Assembly (NCBI GenBank): GCA_030145245.1 | Contig: JAQYWC010000033.1 | Span: forward strand, 1-64,000 | From: Desulfobacterium sp. | GTDB taxonomy: Bacteria > Desulfobacterota > Desulfobacteria > Desulfobacterales > Desulfobacteraceae | Length of the DNA stretch: 64,000 nucleotides | Reading direction: 5' to 3' | In this document: one piece after another, positions 1 through 9,360 of the stretch | Layout: each line of letters opens with the position of its first letter | Position numbering within the stretch: the first letter of the stretch is position 1 | Notes under the pieces: generated by a model | The model's input: only the letters and a program-made list of their open reading frames with translations | What the model was told of the DNA's origin: nothing | Database searches by the model: none | Position numbers and translations under genes: made by a program

Positions 1-438
1 ATAAGGCATTCTGGGGCAGCTGTGGATCTGCTGCAGCACAGCCCAGGACCTGAAGATAACGACTGTTCAAGACGACCTTATTAATTACAGGACCATTGCC
101 ATAAAATAGCCCGACAACATAATGACGGTTGGCTCCGGGCCACCCCCATAACGATAATACCCCAGGTCCTTTGATGGTTGAAAAGCCATCAGGGGACCCT
201 ATCCTCCCCATGACCAGCCCCAAGGTTCCGCCCTTGTTTTCGGCTTATACTTGTGATAACCATAGCTATTGTTAACCACATTCATGGACAGGAGGCCCCC
301 ACCCATAAGTTTACATCCATACGCCCCCCAGATAGCTACTCCTTAAAGAAAACACCATTACGCCGCAACCATTGAAGCCCCTGCCATGAAATCATCTGGC
401 TGAATATTAGGAAGAATAAGATTATACGGTATTTCAGA
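1..438. other. Gene-poor left edge, possible gene remnant
   Basis: No convincing intact gene is seen here. On the minus strand one frame stays open from an ATG at 211 to the window edge (about 70 codons), and a second minus frame is open from about 350 down to a stop at 199-201. Both read like protein (rich in Gly, Tyr and Trp), as if one gene had suffered a frameshift, or as if the true gene continues to the left of the window. Neither has a clear ribosome binding site. I recognise no family. Confidence 0.25.
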
Positions 439-1776
439 ATGAACAATATTTTATTAAAAAAAAGTGGCATCCGGGTCATCACCCTCCTTGTCTTTTCATG
501 TCTGATATCTGCCAACGAACACCTGTTTTTTCTCGAAAAGCAGCACGCAAGTGATCTGGAGAGAAAAGAGGTATTGAATCAGGCAAGTATCATTCGTACA
601 CATATTGAAAGAGAAATCAATACCACGCTCAACCTGTCAATGGGATTGATCGTGTATGTATCAGCGCATCCTGACATATCAGCCCAGGAGTTTTCAATAT
701 TGGCCAAAAATTTAATAGAAACCGCTCCTAATATCAGAAACATCGGACTTGCAAAAGACAATGTCCTTTCTCATATGTATCCTCTGAAAGGTAACGAATC
801 CGCCCTGGGGCTCCACTTGCTGGAGGAACCATCACAGAAAACTGCTGCACTGAGGGCAATAGGAACTGGAAAAACAGTCATCGCAGGACCAGTGGTTCTA
901 GTCCAGGGGGGAAAAGCGTTTATCAGCCGTATTCCCATATATTCAGGCATGGATAGAGATCGATACTGGGGACTGGCAAGTGTTGTTATAAATATCCACC
1001 CGTTTTACGAGTCCACCGGGTTAACGTCTGAGACGTCTTCACTCTCCTTAGCCTTGCGGGGAAAAGACGGACTGGGTGAAATAGGAGACGTATTTTTCGG
1101 AGATCCGTCACTCTTTGAAAACACGAATTCGATATTATTGCCCATTGATCTGCCTGCGGGCAGTTGGATACTTGCAGCAATTCCCAAAGAGGGTTGGAAT
1201 CACTCGTCAGGTTTGCCTATGACGTTCAGGATAATCGGATCTGTGGCATCTCTGATTATCTGTCTTCTGATTTTCACCCAGCTGACCTCGTTTAAACGGA
1301 TTCAGTATCTGGCTCTGCACGATCCCCTTACGGGACTTTCAAATCGCCGTTTATTTTATGAACATCTTAAGCAATGCATTGCCTGCGCCCTTCGCAGAAA
1401 AACCAAATTCAGCATTCTTTATATTGACCTTGATAATTTCAAACCTGTTAATGATCAGTTTGGTCATAAACAGGGTGATAATGTTTTGATCACAGTATCA
1501 GGAAGGATACGGAGATGTTTACGCTCTTCTGACATTACAGCCCGTATGGGGGGTGATGAATTCATACTGCTTTTACATACCACCAGCACACCTGAAAGTG
1601 CGTCCAAAGTCGGAGATAAGATCACAAGAGAAATATCCCGTCCCATCAGGATAGATAAGGAAAATAGTGTTTCAGTGGGTGCCAGTATTGGAATAAGTAT
1701 TTATCCTGATAACGGTGAATCCGCCGAGGAATTAATTAAATATGCTGATGCTGCAATGTACGCTGCAAAACCTTGA
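439..1776 (+). CDS. Membrane CHASE-like sensor diguanylate cyclase
   Basis: A 445-residue protein predicted to make cyclic di-GMP from two GTP at the inner membrane. A hydrophobic segment near residues 10-27 and a second near 262-281 flank a roughly 230-residue CHASE-like extracytoplasmic sensor region. The GGDEF domain fills the rest; the motif GGDEF is at 371-375, and an intact product-inhibition site RSSD sits at 362-365, five residues before it. The domain stops right after the conserved ADAAMYAAK stretch, a little earlier than usual, so the very C-terminal strand may be missing. The start has no strong Shine-Dalgarno sequence. The ligand is unknown. Confidence 0.85.
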   Translation: MNNILLKKSGIRVITLLVFSCLISANEHLFFLEKQHASDLERKEVLNQASIIRTHIEREINTTLNLSMGLIVYVSAHPDISAQEFSILAKNLIETAPNIRNIGLAKDNVLSHMYPLKGNESALGLHLLEEPSQKTAALRAIGTGKTVIAGPVVLVQGGKAFISRIPIYSGMDRDRYWGLASVVINIHPFYESTGLTSETSSLSLALRGKDGLGEIGDVFFGDPSLFENTNSILLPIDLPAGSWILAAIPKEGWNHSSGLPMTFRIIGSVASLIICLLIFTQLTSFKRIQYLALHDPLTGLSNRRLFYEHLKQCIACALRRKTKFSILYIDLDNFKPVNDQFGHKQGDNVLITVSGRIRRCLRSSDITARMGGDEFILLLHTTSTPESASKVGDKITREISRPIRIDKENSVSVGASIGISIYPDNGESAEELIKYADAAMYAAKP

Positions 1777-1821
1777 ACAATGGGATGTTAATGAAAAGAA
1801 GGTGATGAAGGCCTCTACCGT

Positions 1822-2829
1822 TTACCCCAAAGGCTTAAAGTCTCCCGATTTCGACCCCACCTCTTTATAACTCAGTTTAAATATTTTCACATGGAGTACA
1901 AGCAGATACAAGACAAGGACATATGTTAAGATCATCCTGACCGTCTGACTCATCGGTATGGTATGCTGGGTCCAAAGCGCCATGAAAAAATCAACACTCA
2001 GAAGAAAGGCGAACAATAGGATAATATTCCTTGCTCCAATTTTAACTGCAAGATATGACGCAAGAAACAATCCGGCGATTGTCACTCCCGGCACAGCCGA
2101 ATACCACAGAGAAAAGGGCACCTGATTAAAAGCAATATTCAACAGCGTCCCCACAAAAGATAAGGCCGCCATGAGGGAAATACTTGTGACAATTGCAATG
2201 GCTGGATTAATTTTATAAATAAACGTCAATATAAAATAAAACATCGTATCAATGCCGAAGCCGATCCAGCCGGAAATAAGCCCACCCAATAATGAAAAGA
2301 AAAAAAGCACCATTTTATTAAAGGGGGTTAAATCAATTTTGCTGTTCGGATATTTGCATCTGAAAAAAATGGAGAAAAAAAGCACCTGGGTCAATACAAA
2401 GCCCATGGAATTGAATATCAGGCTCAACAGTTCAGGATTATCAATCGGAATAACGACAATGCTGATGATGATGCCCATGATCCCGCCAAACAGACATAGG
2501 GGAATGACATCCGCCAAAAAGAGTTTTTTATTGACAAGATACCACTTGAAGGTTCCAAGCCCCATACCATAAGCCTGTATGATCAGACTGAACTGAACAG
2601 CGGTTGCTGCAGTGATATCGAATCGGGTCAATACGGGAAAATAGACGATTCCTGCTGCGGCCGGAGTTGTGTTGGCAACTGTCGCGGCAATGACGCCAAG
2701 AAAAGGCATATAATAAAAATGGTTGAGAAAGTCTTCCCGGAAATAGGGGAATGCAATCAGCCAGAGTCCGCAGACGATGGCCAACACAATATACGGCAGA
2801 TATTTTTTGGGTTCCATTATCTTTTCCAT
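1822..2829 (-). CDS. TauE/SafE family sulfite/anion permease
   Basis: A 335-residue, very hydrophobic protein with about eight membrane segments arranged as two similar halves, as in the TauE/SafE (DUF81) family. Members export sulfite, sulfoacetate or other small organic or sulfur anions, or import them. The substrate cannot be read from sequence. The ATG at 2829 follows an AAGAAGG ribosome binding site. It stands alone, convergent with the upstream GGDEF gene and separated by about 270 bases from the next gene. In a sulfate reducer a role in sulfur oxyanion movement would fit, but that is inference. Confidence 0.75.
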   Translation of the reverse strand: MEKIMEPKKYLPYIVLAIVCGLWLIAFPYFREDFLNHFYYMPFLGVIAATVANTTPAAAGIVYFPVLTRFDITAATAVQFSLIIQAYGMGLGTFKWYLVNKKLFLADVIPLCLFGGIMGIIISIVVIPIDNPELLSLIFNSMGFVLTQVLFFSIFFRCKYPNSKIDLTPFNKMVLFFFSLLGGLISGWIGFGIDTMFYFILTFIYKINPAIAIVTSISLMAALSFVGTLLNIAFNQVPFSLWYSAVPGVTIAGLFLASYLAVKIGARNIILLFAFLLSVDFFMALWTQHTIPMSQTVRMILTYVLVLYLLVLHVKIFKLSYKEVGSKSGDFKPLG

Positions 2830-3103
2830 GGCCTTCTTTAGATCATAAAACCACCACGGTGCAAAGAAAAAATTCGACCGATTTCAGCGTTTCAGCCATC
2901 TGGAAACAGACACCTAAAATGGCGGTCCCGTGATTTGATTATTGTTTCTCCGTATTGACCCTTGATGAAATATACACTATTAGTAGCAACACGGGGTTGG
3001 TCATAAGGTTCAAGCCCGCAGGTATGACAAAAACAGATAAAGACCGGGTGACTCTTGTGATCGTTGGATTACGCGGTCCCCCATTTGAATAAGGAGCAGA
3101 ATA

Positions 3104-3589
3104 ATGAGTGCATGTCCATGTTGTTCAACGTTAGAGTACAGCCAGTGCTGTGAGCCCATCATAAAAGGTGAGGTGCAGGCCAAGACGCCTGAGCAGGTGA
3201 TGAGATCAAGATATTCGGCCTATGTAAATGCGGATATCAAATACCTGGAAGAGAGTACCCACCCCGATGGAAGGACCGATTTTGATGAAGAGGCTACCCG
3301 CACCTGGGCTGAAAACTCCGACTGGGAGAAACTTGAGATCATAAGCACCAAGGGCGGCGGTCCTGAAGACAGCGAAGGCTTTGTGGAGTTCATTGCCCAT
3401 TTTTCCCAGGGCGAGGCAGAGCACAAACACCATGAACTGGCAATTTTCAAAAAAGAGGCCGATCGCTGGTTCTTTTTAGACGGCAACCCTGTGAAGCCGG
3501 CACCAGTCAGGCACGACGCTCCCAAGGTCGGCAGAAACGAACCCTGCCCCTGCGGAAGCGGAAAAAAATATAAGAAATGCTGTGGATAA
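3104..3589 (+). CDS. YchJ/UPF0225 family SEC-C motif protein
   Basis: A 161-residue soluble protein of the YchJ type. It begins with a cysteine-rich CPCC...QCC motif (residues 4-16 or so) and ends with a classical SEC-C zinc-binding motif ([14 protein letters not shown]). The NTF2-like middle part contains the SRYSAYV stretch typical of the family. A GGAG ribosome binding site precedes the ATG. The function is not established; SEC-C motifs bind zinc and are also found at the SecA C-terminus. Length and both zinc motifs match the family, so the family call is secure while the role is not. Confidence 0.85.
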   Translation: MSACPCCSTLEYSQCCEPIIKGEVQAKTPEQVMRSRYSAYVNADIKYLEESTHPDGRTDFDEEATRTWAENSDWEKLEIISTKGGGPEDSEGFVEFIAHFSQGEAEHKHHELAIFKKEADRWFFLDGNPVKPAPVRHDAPKVGRNEPCPCGSGKKYKKCCG

Positions 3590-3613
3590 CCGGCAATAGA
3601 TTTTTAACGTCCT

Positions 3614-3645
3614 TCCCCTGGGGCACGAACCACACTGCCCCGGGG
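3614..3645. terminator. GC-rich hairpin between convergent genes
   Basis: CCCCTGGGGCA (3615-3625) can pair with TGCCCCGGGG (3636-3645) around a ten-base loop, placed between the convergent ychJ-like and MATE genes. There is no clear T-run on either side, so intrinsic termination is only possible, not shown. Confidence 0.35.
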
Positions 3646-3648
3646 AGC

Positions 3649-5034
3649 TCACCCACCAGCCAGTCTTTCGCCCCCTTCCCGTGTATAGAGATTAAAAGAG
3701 CTGTCGCCAAAGAGATAGCGACCCCGATATTTCATCGTGAAACAGCAGGTCACCACCAGGGTGGCAAGCTCGGCCCCGGGCAGGGAAAGCCAGATCCCGT
3801 TCAGCCCAAAGAAAAGCGGAAATATGGCAATAAACCCAAGGGTGAACACAAAGGATCTCAGGGCCGATATCAGGGCTGACACCTTACCGTTGTTGACCGC
3901 GGTAAAAAAAGCCGAGCCGAAGATGTTGATGCCGTTGATAAGAAAGGTGAAGACCACGATGCGGATGCCTCCCCCGGCAATGGCCACAACAGAATCCTGG
4001 CCTTTGGCAAAGAGTTGAATCACCCCATCCCCGCAAAACATCCCAAAAACAAAGGCACCCACGGCAGAGATAAGGGTGACCTGCACGGCCATGGCAACCA
4101 CCTCCCTGATCTTTTCGAAATTCCGGCTGCCGTAGTTGAAGCTGATCACAGGGGACACCCCCATGCTCAGGCCGATATAGAGGGATGACAACAGGAAAAA
4201 CATGTACATGAGGATGGACATGGCTGCCACTCCGGCCTCGCCGGCATATTTGATAATGGTATAGTTGAACACCAGGGTCTTCACGCCGGAAGCAAGCTCG
4301 GACACCATTTCCGAGGATCCGTTGACCATGGAATCAAGCAGGAACCGCCAGTCGATCCTTGGGCAAACCGGGGTCAGCATGTTGGCCTTAAAAAGAAAGT
4401 AGACCGTTCCGTTGAGGCAGGAGGCAAGGATGCCGGCAACAGAGGCCATGGCCGCCCCCTCTATTCCCATGCCGAGCCGGACGATAAAAATATAGTCCAG
4501 GACGATGTTGGTCGCCCCGCCGATGAGCGAGGTGTAAAAGGCCCACACGGGCTTCCCGTCAAGCCGTATGGCAAACTCAAAGAACATCTGAAGAACCAGG
4601 GCACCAAGGCCCAGCAAAAAGATGTTCAAATAGTCGACACAATAGGGCATAAGCCGCTCTGTGGCCCCGAGCCAGAGACAGATCCGCCCGATCCCGAGGA
4701 GGTGGCCCAGGGCGATGAGTCCAAGGGCTACGGCAAACAGAAAACAGAACACAAAGGAGAAGTGGCCTTTGGCAATATCGAGCTTCCCCTGCCCAAGCTC
4801 CATGCCGATGATGGCACTGGCCCCTGCGGAGACCATGATACCGATGCCCAGGGAGAAACTGTACAAGGGCATGATGATGTTGACCGAAGCCATGGCAAGG
4901 GTGCCGACAAAGCGTGAGATAAAAACAGCGTCCACCGCCATGTACAGGGAGATGGAGATGAGGCTCAGGACCGAAGGGGTGACAAACTTAATAAAATCGA
5001 CCCTGGACCAGGGCCTGCCGAACAACTCTTTCAT
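3649..5034 (-). CDS. MATE family multidrug/Na+ antiporter
   Basis: A 461-residue membrane protein with about twelve hydrophobic segments in two related halves, as expected for MATE (NorM/MepA/DinF) exporters that expel cationic drugs or metabolites using Na+ or H+ gradients. The N-terminal segment has the conserved pattern of an early membrane helix followed by a VDAVFISRFVG-like loop. It is transcribed divergently from a MerR-family regulator whose probable target promoter (5082-5112) lies directly upstream, so expression is likely induced when that regulator binds a ligand. The transported compound is unknown. Confidence 0.88.
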   Translation of the reverse strand: MKELFGRPWSRVDFIKFVTPSVLSLISISLYMAVDAVFISRFVGTLAMASVNIIMPLYSFSLGIGIMVSAGASAIIGMELGQGKLDIAKGHFSFVFCFLFAVALGLIALGHLLGIGRICLWLGATERLMPYCVDYLNIFLLGLGALVLQMFFEFAIRLDGKPVWAFYTSLIGGATNIVLDYIFIVRLGMGIEGAAMASVAGILASCLNGTVYFLFKANMLTPVCPRIDWRFLLDSMVNGSSEMVSELASGVKTLVFNYTIIKYAGEAGVAAMSILMYMFFLLSSLYIGLSMGVSPVISFNYGSRNFEKIREVVAMAVQVTLISAVGAFVFGMFCGDGVIQLFAKGQDSVVAIAGGGIRIVVFTFLINGINIFGSAFFTAVNNGKVSALISALRSFVFTLGFIAIFPLFFGLNGIWLSLPGAELATLVVTCCFTMKYRGRYLFGDSSFNLYTREGGERLAGG

Positions 5035-5081
5035 GGGATATGCCTCGTTTCAATGATGCAATTGGTTTGATAAAAAGCCCC

Positions 5082-5112
5082 TTCATAGGGTATATAGTAA
5101 CTATATGGTCAA
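5082..5112 (-). promoter_or_regulatory. MerR-type promoter with 19-bp spacer and operator dyad
   Basis: Reading toward the MATE gene, TTGACC (5112-5107) and TATGAA (5087-5082) are separated by exactly 19 bases, the over-long spacer characteristic of MerR-activated promoters. The spacer contains a perfect inverted repeat, ATATAGT-T-ACTATAT (5092-5106). It lies in the divergent gap with the MerR gene. Operator and target assignment are inferred from this geometry. Confidence 0.8.
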
Positions 5113-5130
5113 GACTATTATGGGGAATCA

Positions 5131-5934
5131 ATGAAAATAAAATTCATGGCAGGCGAGATGGCAAGGCTCCACGGCATCTCCAAACAGACATTGCTCTACT
5201 ACGACAGGATCGGCCTGCTGAAGCCAAGGGAAAAAAACGAGACCACAAGTTACAGATACTACACCCTGGAGCAGTTCGAGGAGCTGGATGTGATCCTCTG
5301 CCTTAAGAACCTTGGCATGAAGCTCAAGGAGATCAAGGGCTACCTTGACAAGACCTCGGTGGAGGATCGCCTGGACCAACTCAAGGGCCAGGAAGCGATC
5401 ATCCAGAAACGATTAGAGCAACTCAACCGGACCGACCAGCGGCTAAAGGCGATCATCGCAGCGTTGGACACCAACATCACCATCACCCCCTTTGAAACAG
5501 GCATCAAAAGGTTGAACAGGCGATACATCATCTCAGAACCGGTCCTGGCTCCCTTTGAATACTATGACCTGGAAATTGCCATCAAAAAGATCATCAAACT
5601 CTCTTTGGAACGCCCGGACACGGAGATGGGCGATTTTATGGTCTTTGTGGAGATCGGGGAGAACGGAGATGAGATCTTTAAAAAGGTGGCCCTGGAGACC
5701 CGCATGGAATCCACGGAATTCATTGAAGCAGGGGAATATGCTTACATCTACCACAAGGGTCCCTATGAGACCTTGAACCGGTCCAGATCGCAACTCTACG
5801 ACCATGCCAGAAAATCCGGATGCAAGGTTGCCGGGGCCACCATCGAAAAAGGGCTCCTGGGCTCCTTTGCCGTGGCAAGTGATAAAGAATACCTGATCGA
5901 GCTCCAGGTGCCGGTAAAACGCCGGCAGCCATGA
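5131..5934 (+). CDS. MerR family regulator with GyrI-like ligand domain
   Basis: A 267-residue transcription factor. Residues 1-75 form a MerR winged helix-turn-helix (QTLLYYDRIGLLKP core), residues 80-112 a coiled-coil dimerisation helix, and about 115-265 a GyrI-like effector-binding domain as in BmrR and TipA-type drug sensors. It probably senses a hydrophobic or cationic compound and activates the divergent MATE exporter through the 19-bp-spacer promoter between them, possibly also controlling itself. An upstream in-frame extension is not needed: the ATG at 5131 starts the normal MerR N-terminus. Confidence 0.88.
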   Translation: MKIKFMAGEMARLHGISKQTLLYYDRIGLLKPREKNETTSYRYYTLEQFEELDVILCLKNLGMKLKEIKGYLDKTSVEDRLDQLKGQEAIIQKRLEQLNRTDQRLKAIIAALDTNITITPFETGIKRLNRRYIISEPVLAPFEYYDLEIAIKKIIKLSLERPDTEMGDFMVFVEIGENGDEIFKKVALETRMESTEFIEAGEYAYIYHKGPYETLNRSRSQLYDHARKSGCKVAGATIEKGLLGSFAVASDKEYLIELQVPVKRRQP

Positions 5935-6035
5935 CCGGCAAAGGTCGCGCCCCTGTTTACATCCCCTATTTTTACGGCTATAATGCCCCAAATTTTCATG
6001 AAACCATTTGTTAAGAGAGCTTGAGGAGAAAAACC

Positions 6036-7601
6036 ATGTACCTTGTTACGGCGCAAGAGATGCAGGATATGGACAGAGAGACCATTGAGGGATTCGGCAT
6101 TCCCGGACGGGTGCTCATGGAAAACGCAGGACGGGGTTCGGTTGAGATGCTCGTCCGGCTCTTTCCTTATATGAAAACAAAAAGGGTGTGCGTGCTTGCA
6201 GGAAGGGGCAACAACGGCGGGGACGGGTTTGTGGTTGCCCGCTACCTGATCCAGATGGGCGTAAGGACCGACCTCTTTCTTCTCTCCCAGAGGTCAAAGG
6301 TTGCAGGGGATGCCCTGGCCAACCTTGAACTTGTGGAGAAGCTTGTCAAAAGATACCCGGACGCCACCCTGACCGAGGTGCCGGACCTGGAGAGCTTTGA
6401 CAGGGTTAAAACCCGGCTCGTCCACGCAGACCTCATTGTGGACGCCATCCTCGGGACCGGGCTCAACTCTGATGTCAGGGGCTTTTTCAAAACCGTCATC
6501 CAAACGGTGAACCAGCTCTCCTGCCCCAGGTTCAGCATCGACATCCCGTCTGGCCTCAACGCTGACACCGGCCGTCCCTGTGGCGTCGCTATAAACGCCA
6601 GTGCCACGGCAACCTTTGCCTTTGCCAAGCCCGGTCATTTCCTGCTTCCGGGAAAAGAGCTCACGGGCGAGCTTGAGATTGTGGAGATCGGGATTCCCCC
6701 GTTTATCCGGGAAAAATTTGGCCCCAGGATAGAGCTTGTGGAACCCCGGGATGTTGCAGCCCTCTTTCCCCCACGACAGCTCCAGGCCCACAAGGGAAGC
6801 TTCGGCCACCTGGCCGTGGTCGCGGGTTCCACCGGTAAAACCGGGGCAGCCGCCCTTGCCGCCAATGCAGCCATGGCCATGGGCACAGGCCTTGTCACCC
6901 TAGGGATTCCGGCCAGCCTTAACCCGGCAGTGGAGCCCCAGGTCACGGAGACCATGACCTTTCCTTTGGCCGAAACCGTCCCGGGCCACCTCTCCGACAC
7001 CGCCATGGATGAGCTCAAACAGCTTGCAAAGGGAAAAGCAGCCATGGCCCTGGGGCCGGGCATTGGGACCGCCGCTTCCACCCAGGCCCTTGTACGAAAA
7101 ATCATCACCGGCATCGACCTTCACCTGGTGATCGATGCCGACGGCCTCAACGCCCTTGCCGAAGATCCCGGCATCCTCAAGAGTGCCCGGACCCCAATGG
7201 TGATCACACCCCACCCGGGGGAAATGGCACGGTTGTGCAACACCACCACCCAGGAGATCCAGGCCAACCGGCTTGAAACAGCACAACGGTTTGCAGGGGA
7301 ATTCAACGTCATCGTCGTGCTCAAGGGAGCCGGCACCATCATCGCCCTGCCCAACGGCCGGACCTTCCTCTCCACAACCGGCAACCCGGGCATGGCATCG
7401 GCCGGCATGGGAGACGTGCTCACCGGCATGATCGCAGGCCTTGCCGCCCAGGGCATGCCCCTTGAAGATGCAGCCGTGGCCGGGGTCTGCATCCACGGGC
7501 TCTGCGGCGACCGCCTCGCCCGGGAACGGGGCGGTTTCGGCTTTGTGGCCTCTGAGATGATCCGGGCCATCCCCTTTGCCATCCATGGAGACCTGATATG
7601 A
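6036..7601 (+). CDS. nnrD: Bifunctional NAD(P)HX epimerase/dehydratase
   Basis: A 521-residue metabolite-repair enzyme. The N-terminal half (about 1-215, YjeF_N; GRGNNGGDGFVVAR motif) epimerises damaged hydrated NAD(P)H; the C-terminal ribokinase-like half (about 235-515; GPGIGT and NPGMASAGMGDVLTG motifs) dehydrates it in an ADP- or ATP-dependent reaction. Length and order match the NnrE-NnrD fusion of bacteria. The ATG at 6036 is preferred because GAGGAGAA lies just before it; a TTG further upstream sits inside that site. The last bases overlap tsaE (ATGA), so the two are translationally coupled, a common pairing. Confidence 0.95.
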   Translation: MYLVTAQEMQDMDRETIEGFGIPGRVLMENAGRGSVEMLVRLFPYMKTKRVCVLAGRGNNGGDGFVVARYLIQMGVRTDLFLLSQRSKVAGDALANLELVEKLVKRYPDATLTEVPDLESFDRVKTRLVHADLIVDAILGTGLNSDVRGFFKTVIQTVNQLSCPRFSIDIPSGLNADTGRPCGVAINASATATFAFAKPGHFLLPGKELTGELEIVEIGIPPFIREKFGPRIELVEPRDVAALFPPRQLQAHKGSFGHLAVVAGSTGKTGAAALAANAAMAMGTGLVTLGIPASLNPAVEPQVTETMTFPLAETVPGHLSDTAMDELKQLAKGKAAMALGPGIGTAASTQALVRKIITGIDLHLVIDADGLNALAEDPGILKSARTPMVITPHPGEMARLCNTTTQEIQANRLETAQRFAGEFNVIVVLKGAGTIIALPNGRTFLSTTGNPGMASAGMGDVLTGMIAGLAAQGMPLEDAAVAGVCIHGLCGDRLARERGGFGFVASEMIRAIPFAIHGDLI

Positions 7602-8062
7602 AACAGACCGTTATTACCCGCGCAGGCGAGGAGACCAGAGAACTTGGCGAAAAGCTTGGCAGACTTATCCAGGGGGGAATCGCCATCTCCCTGACCGGAG
7701 ATCTGGGAGCCGGCAAGACAACCTTTGTCCAGGGCCTTGCAAAGGGACTTGGCGTGCCCGACTCCTTTTACGTGACAAGCCCCACCTACACCATCATCAA
7801 CGAGTATCCGGGGCGGGTGGACCTCTGCCACATGGACCTCTATCGCCTGGGCTCAAGCGATGAACTGGACTACATCGGATTTGACGAAATTGTGGACTCG
7901 GACAGGGTGATCATCATCGAGTGGCCCGGTATCATTGAACCAGGTCAGATCAACTTTGATCTCGACATCATCCTGGCAATAGACGAGCAGTTCAACCGAA
8001 AAATTTCCTTTATTGCATCTGGACTTGAGGCAGCAAAAGTGCTAAGGAATCTTTTTGTCTAA
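7598..8062 (+). CDS. tsaE: tRNA threonylcarbamoyladenosine biosynthesis ATPase TsaE
   Basis: A 154-residue P-loop ATPase (YjeE family) that works with TsaB and TsaD to form t6A at position 37 of ANN-decoding tRNAs. The Walker A motif [10 protein letters not shown] is near residues 34-43, followed by the family's [11 protein letters not shown] stretch and the HMDLYRL segment. It overlaps the NAD(P)HX repair gene by four bases. tsaB and tsaD are not in the window. Confidence 0.95.
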   Translation: MKQTVITRAGEETRELGEKLGRLIQGGIAISLTGDLGAGKTTFVQGLAKGLGVPDSFYVTSPTYTIINEYPGRVDLCHMDLYRLGSSDELDYIGFDEIVDSDRVIIIEWPGIIEPGQINFDLDIILAIDEQFNRKISFIASGLEAAKVLRNLFV

Positions 8063-8091
8063 AAACTCAACCAACCAAAGCAGGAGCTGTT

Positions 8092-9318
8092 ATGGCATTG
8101 AAAGTGCAAAAATTCGGAGGTACTTCGGTTGCCGACATCAAACGAATCAGAAACGTTGCAAAAAGGGTGGCAAAGGCCAGTGAACAGGGAGATCAGGTGG
8201 TGGTGGTTCTCTCTGCCATGTCAGGGGTTACGGACCATCTGATCTCCATGGCGGGAGAAGCCGCCGAAACACCGGACAAACGGGAACTGGACGTTCTTCT
8301 CGCAACCGGCGAACAGACAACGGCAGCCCTTCTTGCAATGATGCTCAAATCCATGGGCTATCAGTCAAAATCACTGCTCGGTTTCCAGGCCGGAATCCGA
8401 ACGGACCAGAGCGCTGGCAAGGCAAGGATCCTGGACATCGAAGCAAAACGTATCAAGGCCCTCCTGGACACGGGTCACATCGTTGTAGTGGCAGGCTTCC
8501 AGGGAAGCGACATGAACGGTGATATCACAACCCTAGGCAGGGGCGGATCCGACACCTCGGCCGTGGCCATTGCCTCAGCCCTGAAAGCGGATGTCTGCGA
8601 AATTTACACAGATGTGGACGGGGTCTACACCACCGACCCGCGAATCTGCACCAAAGCAAAGAAAATATCAAAAATAACCTACGAAGAGATGCTTGAAATG
8701 GCCGTGCTGGGCGCCAAGGTTCTCCAGATCCGCTCTGTTGAATTTGCCAAAAAGTACAATGTGCCGGTTCATGTCAGATCGTCATTCAATGAGGAGGAAG
8801 GAACCATGGTTGTCAATGAAAGTTCCGACATGGAGAGCGTTGTCGTCTCAGGCATCACCTGCGACATGAATGAAACAAGGATCACCCTGAAAAAGGTGCC
8901 TGACCAGCCCGGAATCTCGGCCAAGATCTTCTCTCCCCTGGCCGAGGCAGAGATCATGGTTGACATGATCATCCAGAACACCCGCTCCGGCGGAGAAACA
9001 GACCTCACCTTCACCGTTCCCACGGCAGATTTCAAAAAAGCCAAAGAGATCTCCGAAGAGGTGGGAAAAAGAATCGGTGCAAAAGAGGTGCTCACCGCAG
9101 AGGATATCGCCAAGGTATCGGTGATCGGACTTGGCATGAAGAGCCATTCCGGTGTTGCCGCCACCATGTTCTCGACCCTGGCCGCCGAGAACATCAACAT
9201 CCGGCTCATCGCAACCTCAGAGATACGAATCTCCTGCGTCATCAAGGCAAAATATGCAGAGCTTGCCGTACGGGTTCTCCATACGGCGTTCGGCCTTGAC
9301 AAGGAAGACGAAGAATAA
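8092..9318 (+). CDS. lysC: Aspartate kinase
   Basis: A 408-residue enzyme that phosphorylates L-aspartate, the first step toward lysine, threonine and methionine. The kinase domain starts with [13 protein letters not shown] and contains [13 protein letters not shown]; two ACT domains occupy about 265-408 and should bind lysine and/or threonine for feedback control. This is the monofunctional length. An AGGAG site lies just upstream of the ATG, 29 bases after tsaE, so co-transcription with nnrD-tsaE is likely. Confidence 0.96.
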   Translation: MALKVQKFGGTSVADIKRIRNVAKRVAKASEQGDQVVVVLSAMSGVTDHLISMAGEAAETPDKRELDVLLATGEQTTAALLAMMLKSMGYQSKSLLGFQAGIRTDQSAGKARILDIEAKRIKALLDTGHIVVVAGFQGSDMNGDITTLGRGGSDTSAVAIASALKADVCEIYTDVDGVYTTDPRICTKAKKISKITYEEMLEMAVLGAKVLQIRSVEFAKKYNVPVHVRSSFNEEEGTMVVNESSDMESVVVSGITCDMNETRITLKKVPDQPGISAKIFSPLAEAEIMVDMIIQNTRSGGETDLTFTVPTADFKKAKEISEEVGKRIGAKEVLTAEDIAKVSVIGLGMKSHSGVAATMFSTLAAENINIRLIATSEIRISCVIKAKYAELAVRVLHTAFGLDKEDEE

Positions 9319-9324
9319 TCTTCC

Positions 9325-9360
9325 AGGCCCTGAAGACTGAAGCTTAGACTTCCAGGGCCT
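9325..9360. terminator. Hairpin at the lysC/pyrF convergence
   Basis: AGGCCCTGAAG (9325-9335) can pair with CTTCCAGGGCCT (9349-9360), with one bulged base. It spans the short gap between convergent lysC and pyrF and the last codons of pyrF. There is no T-run, so it may serve as a weak bidirectional terminator only. Confidence 0.4.

Noticed and set aside
3614-3645. Confident terminator between the ychJ-like and MATE genes
   Set aside because: The stem is good but neither strand has a T-run, so it is listed only at low confidence.
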